This document shows positions 32,772 to 42,980 of a stretch of 64,000 bases of DNA, piece after piece. The notes beneath the pieces were generated by a model. The model was not told the origin of the DNA and made no database searches. It saw only the letters and a program-made list of their open reading frames with translations. Source of the DNA: Phytophthora sp. 'mugwort' (Eukaryota > Oomycota > Peronosporomycetes > Peronosporales > Peronosporaceae); the NCBI GenBank assembly GCA_033558025.1, contig JAUCEF010000016.1, positions 1,550,001 to 1,614,000 of the forward strand. The letters run 5' to 3'. Positions within the stretch are counted from its first letter, which is position 1, and each line of letters starts with the position of its first letter. A program made the position numbers and the translations under genes.

Positions 32772-33152
32772 TTAACCTAGAAGCATCTTGAACAGGTAGC
32801 GGAATCTTAGTAACTTGGCGTCGGATGGAATATCTAGAGTCTCAAACAGATAGCTCTTCACACTCTCTACAAACGCCAACACGAGCACTCCGCAGCTGTT
32901 GTCATCTAGTTGCTGAAAATACCTGCTGACATCTCTGCGCCAGCGCCTTTCTTTTCGGAGTATGGGCAAGAAAACGCTCTTGAAAGCACCATCAACTAAG
33001 TCGATTGTATCCTTGTCGTTGCGCGAATCCATGACAGTGTACGCGTACGTCTTTAGACTAATACCGAGACCGCACCAATGCTTCGTGTTCATCCACAGAG
33101 CTCCAACAATCTTGCCGTCGCTGGTTTGACAATTTTGTGCTCTTTCAGCCAT
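32772..33152 (-). pseudogene. Ulp1/C48-like cysteine protease domain of the Mutator element
   Basis: A 126-residue open stretch ending in a stop. The Ulp1 catalytic triad is visible: His in KHWCGLGI, Asp in YTVMDSRND, and the Gln-to-Cys segment QLDDNSCGVLVLAFVE. Ulp1 enzymes process SUMO or cleave it from substrates. The domain itself is uninterrupted and keeps all catalytic residues, although the upstream part of the element is broken. It could be read as a small independent gene, but I see no separate promoter or convincing ATG context. The similar domains of plant Mutator elements (Kaonashi type) are the closest parallel I know. Confidence 0.75.
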
Positions 33153-33256
33153 TCAAACTTTTCATCGTCCCTTCTAATTGCCATCAACTGAGTAGCGAAC
33201 GTGTTTGCACTCCGTGCGTGCGGTCGACTTTTTGCGTTAGCGCAGATGATAGACAT

Positions 33257-33822
33257 TTATGCTGTCATTGAAACATCTTCTGCCTCTTCGTGAACAAGAC
33301 GGAGCAGCGCCCGCTCCTCGTCGTCCTTCAGGTTAAGATTGATTAGATAAGTGCAAACATCTTCTGTCTTTACGAGGGCTCCGTCGCCGAGCAGAGACCC
33401 CAGCTGAGCTTCCTCCACATCAACCCCTTCAATCCTATTTGATACATTTTGAATCATTCTGAAAGCATTTCTGATTCCGTGCCAGCCTCCCATGGTGTAT
33501 ATGTAGTTACCGGCTATTTTGGGGTAAATGGTTGTGATGGAATTTTTGCAAATCTCTTCGTCTCGCAGTTCTGTGTGCTGCTGTTCTCTGTATTCGCTTC
33601 GACATTTTCCCATTAAGTAAACACAATGCCCCACCCAGTCAGGTGGAAGTATAACGCTGCATGATCAGCATTTTGTTGGCGGCGCCTGCGCTTAAAGCTG
33701 GGACAGCGACACACAGGTGCGGCGACTCGCCACAGTTGGGATTTCGGAAAGCACAGAGAACTGGTGCACGTAGCCATACATTGAGCTGTACGTGGCCGTG
33801 TCTTTGTCGAAACGGCGTTCAA
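33257..33822 (-). pseudogene. Region upstream of the Ulp1 domain
   Basis: Two overlapping minus frames (33634-33257 and 33822-33613) read into each other through one frameshift near the sequence for WVGHCVYLMGKC. The longer one is acidic and helical with no motif I recognise (GGWHGIRNAFRMIQNV, VEEAQLGSLLGDG). From order and strand it belongs to the linker before the protease. Confidence 0.45.
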
Positions 33823-34478
33823 GCTCTGCTAAATCTGCAGCCCCTACCTCGACAGGAGGTCTCGTTCTTGGATAAAAGCCGTGATCTGCTTAAATATTTT
33901 TTCTCGTTCGAACTGACGCTGGCGTAGCGTCCGTCTGGGTGGTCCAGGAGGTTTCACTGTCTCACTAATGCACCAGAGTCTTGGCCTTATCATTTGTTCT
34001 GGTTCTTTTCCACTCTGTGTGTCCACATGATCATCACCATTGCTGTCACTTTCTCATCGACAAGTACGATTTCAGGACTGCGGGTTGCTCACGCACCTCG
34101 ACAGTTTCGCGGTTGTTTGTGTCAGGTGCGTCATCAGTGCTGGGTTCACCCTCCTCATTAGCTATGGGGAGAGCGTGCCGTCGTCGAAAAAATTGAGTTT
34201 CAACTCATGATTCAGATTTGATTCACCTTGTGGCGTGGTTGCGGCTTGGCTTGTGGAGATTGTGTCTCGGTTTTGGAGACTGTGACTCGATTGGTGACGT
34301 TGTGGCTCAGCTTGTGGTTCATTTTGTGTCCCTTCCAAACACTGCGCACGCTTTCTCGATCCCAGCAGCATCGCACCGCGCCAACGCATCAGCGAGCAGA
34401 TCTACCAGCCGAAGCGCTTTACGAAAATGCCCCCCCCCCCGTACGTGCTGATCGTCTCTGACAGTCGTTTCGTGCTTT

Positions 34479-34932
34479 TCATTGATTCCAGATATTTTTC
34501 AGACTGCGGTTTAGGTCGCACCTGAGGTCTGGGGACCCAGTTACTTTCCAATCATGATTTACAAAACGCTCCAACATACTCGCGGATTTGAATCGCCATC
34601 GGTACGCGAAAAATTCAAACGGAATCAAAGTTTCGTACTGGCGCAACTTCCTCAAGTACATGAAGTGACGATACGGGAGCTTCCTCGTCTTTCCAAGCAT
34701 ACACTGCGAAGTCCACATCGCGGCATCCACGATACATGACGAATTCGCGCTCGAGATTAATTTTTTCATGGGTTTGGGTCTGCACATTATAAAACGTAGA
34801 CACGCTAACTGCAATGTCGTACTGCTCTTTGACAATATCAAACGCATGGCTACATACAATCTGCGCCAGTCTAGCAAGCTTCGGGGAAGTGTGATTTACC
34901 ATTGCAATCAATCGCCCGACCTGCGATAACAT
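34479..34932 (-). pseudogene. SWIM zinc-finger region of the Mutator element
   Basis: Two minus frames overlap. One gives the domain before the finger (VVFDIVKEQYD-like, SVSTFYNVQTQ). The other gives SQCMLGKTRKLPYRHFMYLRK and ETLIPFEFFAYRW. A SWIM finger is C-x-C-xn-C-x-H; here the first Cys is Ser and the third is Tyr (LPYRH), while the second Cys (34703) and the His (34667) remain. Zinc binding is therefore lost or weakened, consistent with decay. Confidence 0.65.
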
Positions 34933-36032
34933 ATCGTGAACTGTTTCTCCGTGTACACCAAATCAAACTCGTCAACGTCTCACCAATTCAACTTCCTGTC
35001 TACAGTCGTTTTAATATTCTGCCAAGACGATTTCAAGCGAAAGAGTTTCCTAGGTGCTCCACATTGGCGCGAAAGAACGAGCTCCACATTGCTCGACATT
35101 GTGCCAATTCTCCAAGAAATATACCCAAAAGGTAGGAACGCCATTGTCTTCATTTTCATCTTCGGAATCTGTTACACCCAGCTCCATTTTCATAAAGTCG
35201 TAACACTTCTGATACTCCTCCTCCGTTTGCGCTCGAACAATCATGCTAGCGATAGGTTAAGTCGAGCTCGCTGAAAGTCATCGAGTCCATACTCTGTCTT
35301 TGCCTGTATGTACTTGATAGCGTGAAACGGACAGAGGAGAATACGAGCTTCTGGCATGTCTTCAGCAAAGACTCCAATCTCAGTGAAAGCTTTGTCTACT
35401 ACGATGCACCGCACGTCCCGCCAGGACGGATTGCATTTCTTGAATTGCTGAATGGCATGGCGCAAGGTGTCTGCGCGTTCGTTGGTCATCAGAGACTGCT
35501 AGCAAATAGACACAACATCATGAATTAGACAAGATACCACAAGATACCACAAACCAAACACAAGATGCCACAATTAGGTACACGCAATCTACTACAAGTG
35601 CAAAATACATCTAGAATACTTTCGCAACCAGAACTTTGCCGAACCGGCACATGCTGACCGTGGCCTAGAGAATCGTGGACCATAAAGGAGAAGAGCTTGT
35701 AGCGGGACGAATTTGTTTTATCGTGTGTAGCATCCACCAACGACGCTTCCGGGAAAGCTGCGAAAAGAGATCGCATGTGCGATGTCTGTATCGTAATACA
35801 CCGCGCCACGTTCTAGATTCGAATCATAAGGCTGTAAGTATACCGGCTCAAAACTATATTCACACAAAGCATAACATACCTTGTCGCCCTGGCGTTCAAC
35901 ATCAACGTGGGCAACTCCGAAGGATTCCTTCTGGCAGAAACGGTCTAAGGTCTCCAAAACTCCGTCGCTCAGCGTCAGCCCAGCCTGCTCTTGACGCTTG
36001 AATTTGGCGACGAGATTTTGGACATCAATCAT
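34880..36032 (-). pseudogene. MULE transposase DDE core
   Basis: Frames 36032-35718, 35809-35525, 35489-35241 and 35244-35050 form one broken MULE transposase. Recognisable pieces are FPEASLVDATH (first catalytic Asp near 35734), RYKLFSFMVHDSLGHGQ, RCIVVDKAFTEIG (second Asp) and ILLCPFHAIKYIQAK. At least three frameshifts and a short tandem insertion interrupt it. The wording of these blocks is typical of oomycete SWIM/RNase-H-fold transposases. Confidence 0.8.
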
Positions 36033-36159
36033 GTCGGGCTCGCAGTCTGTATTGTCCCAGATGTATTTTAAGCTTCCCTCCCTATGTCATGGTTCTGTTG
36101 TGTGTTGTGGAGGGAAACCTGGTAAAAATATCGCCCACCTTCTCGATGTAGCAACACGT

Positions 36160-36880
36160 TTATCTACATGAATATGGCACAAAAATATAACAACAATTAG
36201 TGTGTGTACGAGCATGGGTTTTGATTGTGGAGATTACATTCGCGCCGCAGCCCATAGTCTGCACATTCTGGCGCGGGCGTTTGCCCTTACCAGTTCCTGT
36301 GCTTTCCCGCATGAATGCATTCGAACACGACGAGGTAGTAGTAAAACGATTCGTCGAGGAAAAACTTTGACTCAGGAACTTGGTCATCCCTAGCTGCTTA
36401 CATGTCTCCAATGTGCTTGTTACGAGTGTACGGGTTGTGGGGTCCGTTAAGCGAAGGCCTAGCATTAATACGTGTTGTTAGTACATTTTCATACAAAATC
36501 GAGCTCTAATAGGACCTTACCTGCGATGTAGCATTGCTGTATGCTGCGAAAGATTTTTCGAATTGCGCCCATGACTCGTATACCTCGCCGCTGATACTTG
36601 GCGCACATACACTCCGAGTCGGACCAGTCCCGCTTCCCGAATCTGCTATCGACTTGAAGTCCGACGATGATTCGTCCGACTCGTACTGCGCCCGACGTTG
36701 TTGGATCTCATCGCGCTGCGAGTGGCTACTTGAGGAGGCGTAACGTGTACGAGCAGGGGTAGCGCGCGATGCCGCGTTAAATTGGAACCTGTATCGTGTA
36801 CGCGGACGAGTAGCGCGCGGCGGCGTGTAGCTTGGAACCTGTACACTACGAGGGGGATTTCTGAATGAATCCCAGCCACT
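36160..36880 (-). pseudogene. N-terminal region of the Mutator-like element
   Basis: Minus frames give SGEVYESWAQFEKSFAAYS (about 36590-36535), the usual opening of SWIM-type oomycete transposases, then a Cys/Gly patch TMGCGANVISTIKTH (about 36260-36220) like the FAR1/FLYWCH-type DNA-binding region. Frames shift between them. The upstream part carries a 51-bp in-frame tandem repeat. Confidence 0.5.
36744..36845 (-). repeat. Two-copy 51-bp imperfect tandem repeat
   Basis: Units 36744-36794 and 36795-36845 share CGTGTACG...AGTAGCGCGCG (or GGTAGCGCGCG)...TTGGAACCTGTA. The period of 51 bp equals 17 codons, so the repeat keeps frame in the minus-strand N-terminal region of the Mutator element. 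Confidence 0.75.
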
Positions 36881-37585
36881 GGCGCGAAAACAGAATATCG
36901 TTAAATAGCCGTTTGCTTTCGGAGGCGTATGTTTGGATGAAATCCCTGATGAGACACGCTTATCAGGTCATCCCCACACCGGCTATTATATTGTGGTTTT
37001 AGTCACTCTCATCGCAAGCCCCGCAGGCACAATCTCATTGCAAGTTATTACGTAACATACTAAATTTCACTTCCTGTACACCTAACCCGGACGTGTACAT
37101 TTGTGACGCTTCTAACAGAGGGAATACGGTACTTAAGTATATGATTTCAAATATTACGGAAGACCGTTAAGCTCGCATAACTTGTGCTGGAGTGATGTAC
37201 ACGTACTTAGAAAAAGTGTGTACGGTAATGAAAAGCACCCACGTCCACAGTCACGGTCAGGCAGAGCAAATGATCGTGTGCACGCGGCGTTTTCTCGGAG
37301 ACGGTTGCAGCAACGGCGCTGCGCTTTGGGATTCATCTACAGTAGTACGATAGCTAGCGGTGTGTATAATCCCAGGTATGTTTGCCCACATGAGGACTAA
37401 CTTGTACGGGTCATTGTTTTCGCGTGCTATAGAGAAAAGATAAGTATGAAATAAATATATTGACAAAACGTTGAAGTCTTACACATCGACACTCGTCAGA
37501 ACAACACGCGCTATCACTGTCGCTACTACAAAATCTTTCATCGCTGTGCACGCTGCAAGCGTCGTCGCTGGAGTCGATCTGGGGT
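36881..37585. other. Spacer, no gene recognised
   Basis: AT-rich sequence between the Mutator and second pogo relics. Short frames on both strands show no motif. The acidic, Ser/Asp-rich minus frame below 37590 is probably the tail of the pogo protein. Confidence 0.4.
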
Positions 37586-38640
37586 TGCATACGTTTGCGT
37601 CCTGTGATTATTTGGCGAGACAGATCATCGATGATCATGCCAAGGTCCTCTGGTTCAGGGTGATGACTCTCCAACGGGCGACAGGTGTCGTTAAGTAGCC
37701 CAGCCTCGCCGAAACCGCTAATGATGACCGCAGGCATCAAAGCTCACAAAGCGTCGGCAATCCATTCAGCAATCGGTGCATGCTTGGGGACCTGCAGCTG
37801 AAACCTGGAGTGCTTCGAGCACCGCTTGCGTTGCTGTGGTATCATAGCTTCAACACGTGCTCTGTCCAAATCAAGGTCAGAACCCGCTGCTAGATCGCGC
37901 GCTCTCCAAGCGCCGAACAAAAGCACTTACGCTGGACACTGCGGTAAAGCCGCTCCCAAGAAACTGCAATTCAGCCGCCGCAATAGATTCTTGGCCTGCT
38001 CTGACACCTTCAATCTCTCTGTCTCTTCCAGTCGCTGCCTGGGGATTTGTAGCTTGAAGGTGTGCTACCTCCCTCCGACGAAGCCCGTCCTTGAGGGACT
38101 TATTCCAGGACATGTCAGCGGGTTGACATACGTAAACATAGCGATGTGACACTTTCATCAGGGGAACACCAATATAATCTGCTTAGTGGACGACTTCTTG
38201 GGTCCAATGGACGTAAGTCGTCCCATAGCAAGAGTACCAAATCCCGCGGTTCTGTATGTCGGCGAAATGGTGCTTAAGGAAAAACGATAGAAAGCTCAGA
38301 AGTCCACCACGCGTTCGCATTGCCATAGATACGACCGCAGTCTATACCTGAAAGGCGCTGCCTCCTTCCGCACGCGCCGTCCAAAGCCGTGATGCCGCTC
38401 CTTGTTTTCATCCTTTGCCTTTTCTGCTGTAGATGGTGAGCACTTGCAAACGAGAAACAGGGGATATTTCACCCCTGCCGATGTTTTGCTAACAGCATCG
38501 CTGTACCGCGCTCCTTCTCCTTCACACCACACTTAATCCAGACGTTTCGCGAGTTGCGGCGCGCAATTGTTCTACGTGGCAGGTACTGAAAGAAGACCGC
38601 TACTCCGCATAAACATATAATTAGAATACCAGCCACCATC
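37586..38640 (-). pseudogene. Decayed pogo-like DDE transposase, fragment 2
   Basis: Minus-strand order from right to left: AVFFQYLPRRTI (about 38620-38585), KCGVKEKERGTAMLL (about 38540), a frame with VKYPLFLVCK and HHGFGRRV, LLLWDD (about 38233-38216, second catalytic Asp kept, frameshift after it), VYVCQPADMSWNKSLKDGLRR (about 38135-38075), then PKHAPIAEWIADAL, a TGA stop near 37745, and ALMPAVIISGFGEAGLL (about 37740-37690). These blocks follow the pogo/CENP-B-type DDE_1 domain to its end. At least three frameshifts and one stop make it inactive. It is a different subfamily from the copy near 32 kb. Confidence 0.78.
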
Positions 38641-38899
38641 ATTTACTTTATATTGCATACTACCATCACGTACCAGTTTGGTCAGCGTTAAATACCTGTG
38701 ATATGCCCTCTTCAACCATGACACGGCGGACACTTGGCTAAACGCCTGTGCTGCGAGTTTCGCGCCAGACGGCGTCGTCTGACCAGCTCGCGTGCGAACT
38801 GCAGCGGGGTAGTGCGTCAGAGGAAGACGTATGACCCCGCGAATCTTAGCTGTGGTTAACTTAACCCCTAAAGTCTCCGCAGAGGCTTAGATCCCTCTA
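38641..38899. other. Spacer, no gene recognised
   Basis: No coding or repeat signal seen apart from a possible further upstream remnant of the pogo element. Confidence 0.3.
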
Positions 38900-39240
38900 G
38901 TTATACCACTAGAGACGCAAAGAGTCAGTATTCCTAAACCTAGGGCAATACTCTCTTTGGTGCTATAACCGAACTGTTATTTTTTTGCTTATCTGCGGCA
39001 AAGCCGCATGTGGTGTAAATATATGACTCTAACTATCTATCATAGTTAAACCTAGTCAAATGCATATCGAGTGGCCCTGTGGCCACGTACTGAAATCCTG
39101 TTAATCCAAGTGGTACCAAGTACCACTTGCTGCAAGGTGACACGTAGCATGGCTACACTTCGTGCCACATTCGTGTAACCCCGTTTCACTCCCCCCACTA
39201 AACCGTGGACACACCGTATCCACGTCCTGTGGTTTTGACC
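38900..39240. repeat. Cluster of hairpin-forming inverted repeats
   Basis: Four separate palindromes lie within 340 bp. At 38900-38970 an imperfect stem pairs GTTATACCAC/CAAAGAGTCAGTATTCC with GGCAATACTCTCTTTGGTGCTATAAC, with one 8-nt bulge. At 38996-39010 TGCGGC-AAA-GCCGCA is perfect. At 39071-39086 GTGGCC-CTGT-GGCCAC is perfect. At 39107-39129 CAAGTGGTAC-CAA-GTACCACTTG is perfect. A fifth, CCGTGG...CCACGG with an inner GTGGT...ACCAC, covers about 39203-39234. No protein coding is seen. This could be a miniature or foldback element, or a structured noncoding unit. Confidence 0.65.
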
Positions 39241-39309
39241 ACGGACACTCCGCTCCAAGAGCGCTCAACCCCTGACGGCATCCTCATTCCCACAGCTCGC
39301 TGGCCTTCA

Positions 39310-39693
39310 ACCCAGGTAGCTCAGTGATAGAGCACTCGCTTCATAAGCGCAAGGTCGGTGGCTCGATTCCACCAAAGACCTATATCATCTGGGTCCAACC
39401 CAACTGTGGCTTGGACACCGACGACGACGTCAACCTCCAGCGGCCTCAAGCCTCGCTTTCTCGCTCCGCTAGAGCTAATGCACCATGTGCATCTGCTTTC
39501 GCAGCCTGCCGCTCTCATGTTTGTGACATGCTGGCTACCTTGTCCCAAGGTCAGGTCGGAACCCCTCAGGCTGACCTTGGCTCATCCGGAGCTAGTACCG
39601 GGACACTCGTGGCGACCAAAGCAGTGGGCTATGGCCCTCGGGGCTATGCCTATCGTGACGATCAAAAGCGTCGACGACGTCAGGGTAGTCTTT
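39310..39693 (+). repeat. tRNA-Met-derived SINE-like unit
   Basis: Positions 39310-39380 are tRNA-like: A box TAGCTCAGTGA (39317-39327), D stem 4/4 paired, anticodon loop TTCATAA with CAT at 39342-39344, T stem 5/5, B box GGCTCGATTCC (39360-39370). The acceptor stem pairs at only one of seven positions and the anticodon stem at three of five, so it is not a working tRNA. About 310 bp of unrelated sequence follows, up to TTTAATAATAATAAG at about 39691, where LINE sequence begins. A head with pol III boxes plus an unrelated body is SINE architecture. Its 3' limit is uncertain because the tail repeat may belong to the LINE. Confidence 0.6.
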
Positions 39694-39989
39694 AATAATA
39701 ATAAGGTGAGGTATATTGTGTTACTCATCCGTGTACTAGTACGCGCCTTGAACTCTAATAACCCATCCCAGCCAGGCTGATCGCAAATGGCCAGTTCTCC
39801 CCGGACTTCTCCTCTCTTAGTCCCTCTACCCTCCTCTCGTTGCTCTCCCGTCTCCTCCTTCCCGTCTTGCCTTTCCCCTTCACTCCTCCAATCTGCATTT
39901 CTCCCACTGCCTCATATCTCTTTCCAGATACTCCATAATCGCCACTGTTAAGACATGGTGCTCATCCGTGTCTGCCAGAGTTACCATGC

Positions 39990-40420
39990 AACTCCGTCCC
40001 ACATCCATTGCCACATTCGCTAAGCTGTCTGCCATTTTTTGTTAAAACGTCGGTAATGGTGTCTCCAGCTCGTAACTTCGCAAATAAAAAAATCTGCCAG
40101 CTTCCTGCACACTCTGTACCAGTGTTGTAGTCTCCTCACTTTCGGTGGACTCCTCTGCTTCATCAAACCAAGTATCATCGCGCTGTTCCCCGCCAGGTGC
40201 AGCCCTGTCCAGTTCGTCTTTTTTCCTACAGCTGTTGCCGCTGCCCAAATTGGTCTCGGCACTTCTGCCCCCTGTCTATTTCCACTAGTACGCTTCCGCT
40301 TCCTCCTGCTCCCGGGTTTCCTCTCGATCCACCATCGAAAAAAAAAACCGACCCGTGTGTGCATTCTCTCCGTTGGTGTTCTGCCGTCATACCCCCCACG
40401 ATCCATCGCCTGAGTATCAA
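39990..40420 (-). pseudogene. LINE RNase H domain
   Basis: FFFDGGSRGNPGAGGSGSVLVEI holds the first catalytic Asp (codon near 40336). The last block, KMADSLANVAMDVGRS (about 40035-39990), holds the final Asp position. The middle is frame-shifted (40248-40042 continues in another frame). Confidence 0.8.
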
Positions 40421-41507
40421 GTCGGCGACCTGAATTCTCGTGGCCTATCTTGCCGTGAGCGAAAAAAAACGTCCCATGCGGTAGCGCATGTATGCTTCTC
40501 TAATCGCACCTCTGAGGCCTGCCAGTGCCTCCTCCATCGTTTTCTCCTTCCTTTCATACTTGTGCACCCTATCTATATTCCATCTCCACACTGCTGAGAC
40601 TGTAATAGCGTATCCTAATGCACACACTGTACATGTTTTCCGATGGATCTAGCTCGGCTTCCTTCCCCCATGTTGAGATCCACTTTGGTAGTTGTGTCAG
40701 CAAAAGCTGAAAACTTCCTGCGCCCTCTCTTGCCAGTCTTCCTCCTCTCCTCGCTGTCCTTCCACTGTCGGGTTCCATTTCCAGATCAGCATATCACAGT
40801 GAGCTCGAGCATCCGGCCATGTCCATATTAAGTGTCCACCTCCTCGTGACTGTCGCCCTTGACATGCTTTCCTCGCACAGCCAAAACCAAACTCTGCGCT
40901 CACCCACAGTTCAGTCTGAGCTTGTCCAGCGTGAGCCTAATGATGTTCTGGGTCTGGTACACCGAAACCCCTTCCATCCTGTGTACTCTTTTCAATTCCA
41001 GCCCTTTTAGCGCTGTCGCCACCACCGTACTTCCGCTCACCCATTTGTACACGATCCGTTTGAGCATTTTCATCCCCTCCACATGTTTCTTCCTCGTCAT
41101 CAAGTACTTGTACTTCTTTCTCGACTGCTTATACCTCCTTTTCCCGGCCTAGACTGGATTCTTTTGGTTGCCCACGGATGTGGGGCCACCCACACCGTCT
41201 TCGGCTGCACCCCTAACATCGTTGCCACCGCGACGTTCATCTTCTCCCCTCTGCCCCCAATCCCTTTTCGTGTCAGTCTGCCCCCGTGTGTGCCAGATTT
41301 CCACTCCTGTTTGTTTGCGGAGCGAGAACGAAAGGTGTTTATCCTCCAATCTGTGTACCACCGTCACTCCTTCCTCCTCCTTTCACGTGAACATCAGTTC
41401 TGGGTAGTTCGCGATCAAGTTGAGTCCGAATTCTCTGAGAATGTGTGCTTGCCCGCTTGTCATTGCGACTGCTAACATCAGTGGGCTAAACAGCAACTCC
41501 CCCGTAT

Positions 41508-42149
41508 TCAGTCGTCCATTGTCGCCACATCCTTCACCTTTGTTCCTCTGACCCCTCTCGCTAGTTTTGCGTAGTGATCCACTGCTTCGAGTCCTCTCGC
41601 GTTCCACATCCATAACTCTTTTATCGGTAAGTCCAGGATCGCGTTTTGTCTGCATTCGCCTCTGCTCGCTTCCCTGTGCGCCTTCATCTCCTTCATGGTC
41701 GTCCTGGACCACCCTTCGCATTTAGTCTGCAATCCATTACTCATCCACATCGTTCTTACTCCGTTGCTGATGCGCAGGGCTCTTCGTAGTTCTCGTGCTG
41801 CGGCCTTCTCTTGCACTTGCTCCCCGTCCTGCTGTGCGCATGCATAGCTGACCCATGGCCTGCCGGTCGCCCACATCGTAGTTCTGACTTTATCTGTCGG
41901 CAATTTGGTCAGCGGCACGATGTGCTCCGCCATGCCTGTGTCTCTCCTCTGCAGTATCGATCCTGCTATCTGCGCCCGCCGCTTAGCGGTGATGGCCCAA
42001 TCCCCCACCATCATCGCTGTCATTGCCTTCAACTCGTCCCTTATGTTCGAGATACCCAGGCCTCCTAGTGACGGTTCCATCTCCGCTACTTCCGCTTTTA
42101 TCCACCCTGCCGGTGGTTTATCCGGAACTGCGAATGCTGATTTCCACAC
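41508..42149 (-). pseudogene. LINE ORF2 C-terminal region
   Basis: A 213-residue open stretch following the RT, with EPSLGGLGISNIRDELKAM, a block commonly found after the thumb in LINE ORF2 proteins, where it precedes RNase H or the terminal zinc finger. Trp-rich and basic. It is the longest intact piece of this LINE half. Confidence 0.65.
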
Positions 42150-42157
42150 GTACTGCC

Positions 42158-42975
42158 CTATGCACCAGTCCGCCTTCTTGATGATCTCTTCCGTCGGCAG
42201 GCGTGGCTAGCCACATAAAGTAATTTAGGCACAATTACGGCCGCATCAATTTGCGCCCGCTGCTTCACTGGGTTTGTCTTTGTCTGGGATAGTACAAGGC
42301 GGTCCCTCAGTGCCCCGAAGGCTTTTTCCCATGCTTCTTCCATTGTGTTTCCGGACCCCGCCATGTGGCCTAGGTATCTCGTGCATGTAGTTAGGGTTAC
42401 TGGTCCGTCTTCTTCTGTTTCGTTGTCTTGGTCCTGCATGTCGTGTCCGTCTTGTTCCTCTCGCCTCCCGAGACCGATGGCGGCCGACTTGGCTACATTC
42501 TGTTTCAAACATGAGAGTGCTGAGAAGCGCTCCACTGCTTTGATCGCCTTCTGTTGCATCTTCTTGGAAGCAATATATATCGCCGTGTCGTCTGCATATC
42601 CCGCAACGCTGAGTTGGCAGTCCGTGCCCGTATCTCCTAGCTCTAGCCCGGTCAATTTTCCTGATTTTTCAATTTCGTCTTACAACAGATCTACTGTTAT
42701 AATAAATAGCAGCGGCGCCAGTGGGCAACCCTGTCTTATTCCACTTGTGGCCGTCATCCTATCCGAAAGCGCACCATTCGCCAGAACCTTACCGTAGTGC
42801 CCTCGTGAATTGCTCGCATCATCCTGCAAATTTTGAGGGAAAGCCCTTCGCCTCAAGTACTGCAAGAGAATATCCCTGTCAGTGAGTCATAGGATTTGGC
42901 GAAGACCAGCAGCAGCGCTTGCGCTTGACTCAGCCCCTCCTCTCTCGTGCATACTGCTTTAGCTGCCTCGAATAT
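42158..42975 (-). pseudogene. LINE reverse transcriptase, palm and thumb part
   Basis: Contains LSQAQALLLVFAKSYDSL (block A, with the first catalytic Asp position shifted to FAKSYD), SGIRQGCPLAPLLF (about 42740-42690), and the catalytic YADDTAIYI (42598-42572). After that, LKQNVAKSAAIGLG and TRYLGHMAG match the LINE thumb region. One frameshift separates block A from the next block and another separates GCPLAP from YADD, so no active enzyme is encoded. Confidence 0.85.
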
Positions 42976-42980
42976 ACAAA

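Larger units (their letters stand above)
32761..36880 (-). mobile_element. Decayed Mutator-like element with SWIM and Ulp1 domains
   Basis: About 4.1 kb of minus-strand coding remnants that keep a single order: an N-terminal DNA-binding region (36880-36160), MULE DDE transposase (36032-34880), a SWIM zinc finger (about 34720-34655), a polar linker (34450-33850), a region upstream of the protease (33822-33257), and an Ulp1/C48 peptidase domain (33152-32772). Frameshifts, stops and a small CAAGATACCA tandem at about 35530-35550 break the frame. The layout fits the SWIM-type Mutator-like elements abundant in Phytophthora, here with a C-terminal SUMO-protease-like domain. I found no terminal inverted repeats or target duplication, so the ends are approximate. 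Confidence 0.7.
39694..42980 (-). mobile_element. LINE (non-LTR retrotransposon), 3' half
   Basis: Minus-strand remnants in order: second half of the reverse transcriptase (42975-42160), an unnamed C-terminal domain (42149-41508), a degenerate stretch, and RNase H (40420-39990). The 3' end carries a TTATTATTATTAAAG tail (39691-39705 region). Stops and frameshifts are frequent. The 5' edge is in the middle of the RT, at residues reading AAKAVCTREEG, and the missing front half of the same RT lies at 52.3-54.2 kb on the plus strand. RT plus C-terminal RNase H points to an L1/Tx1- or I-related lineage. Confidence 0.8.

Noticed and set aside
35525..35560. CAAGATACCA repeats considered as a CRISPR-like or regulatory array
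   Set aside because: Only two to three 10-bp units without spacers, inside a transposase relic in a eukaryotic genome.
39310..39380. Functional tRNA-Met (CAT anticodon)
   Set aside because: D and T stems pair, but the acceptor stem pairs at only one of seven positions and the anticodon stem at three of five, so I call it a SINE head or pseudo-tRNA.
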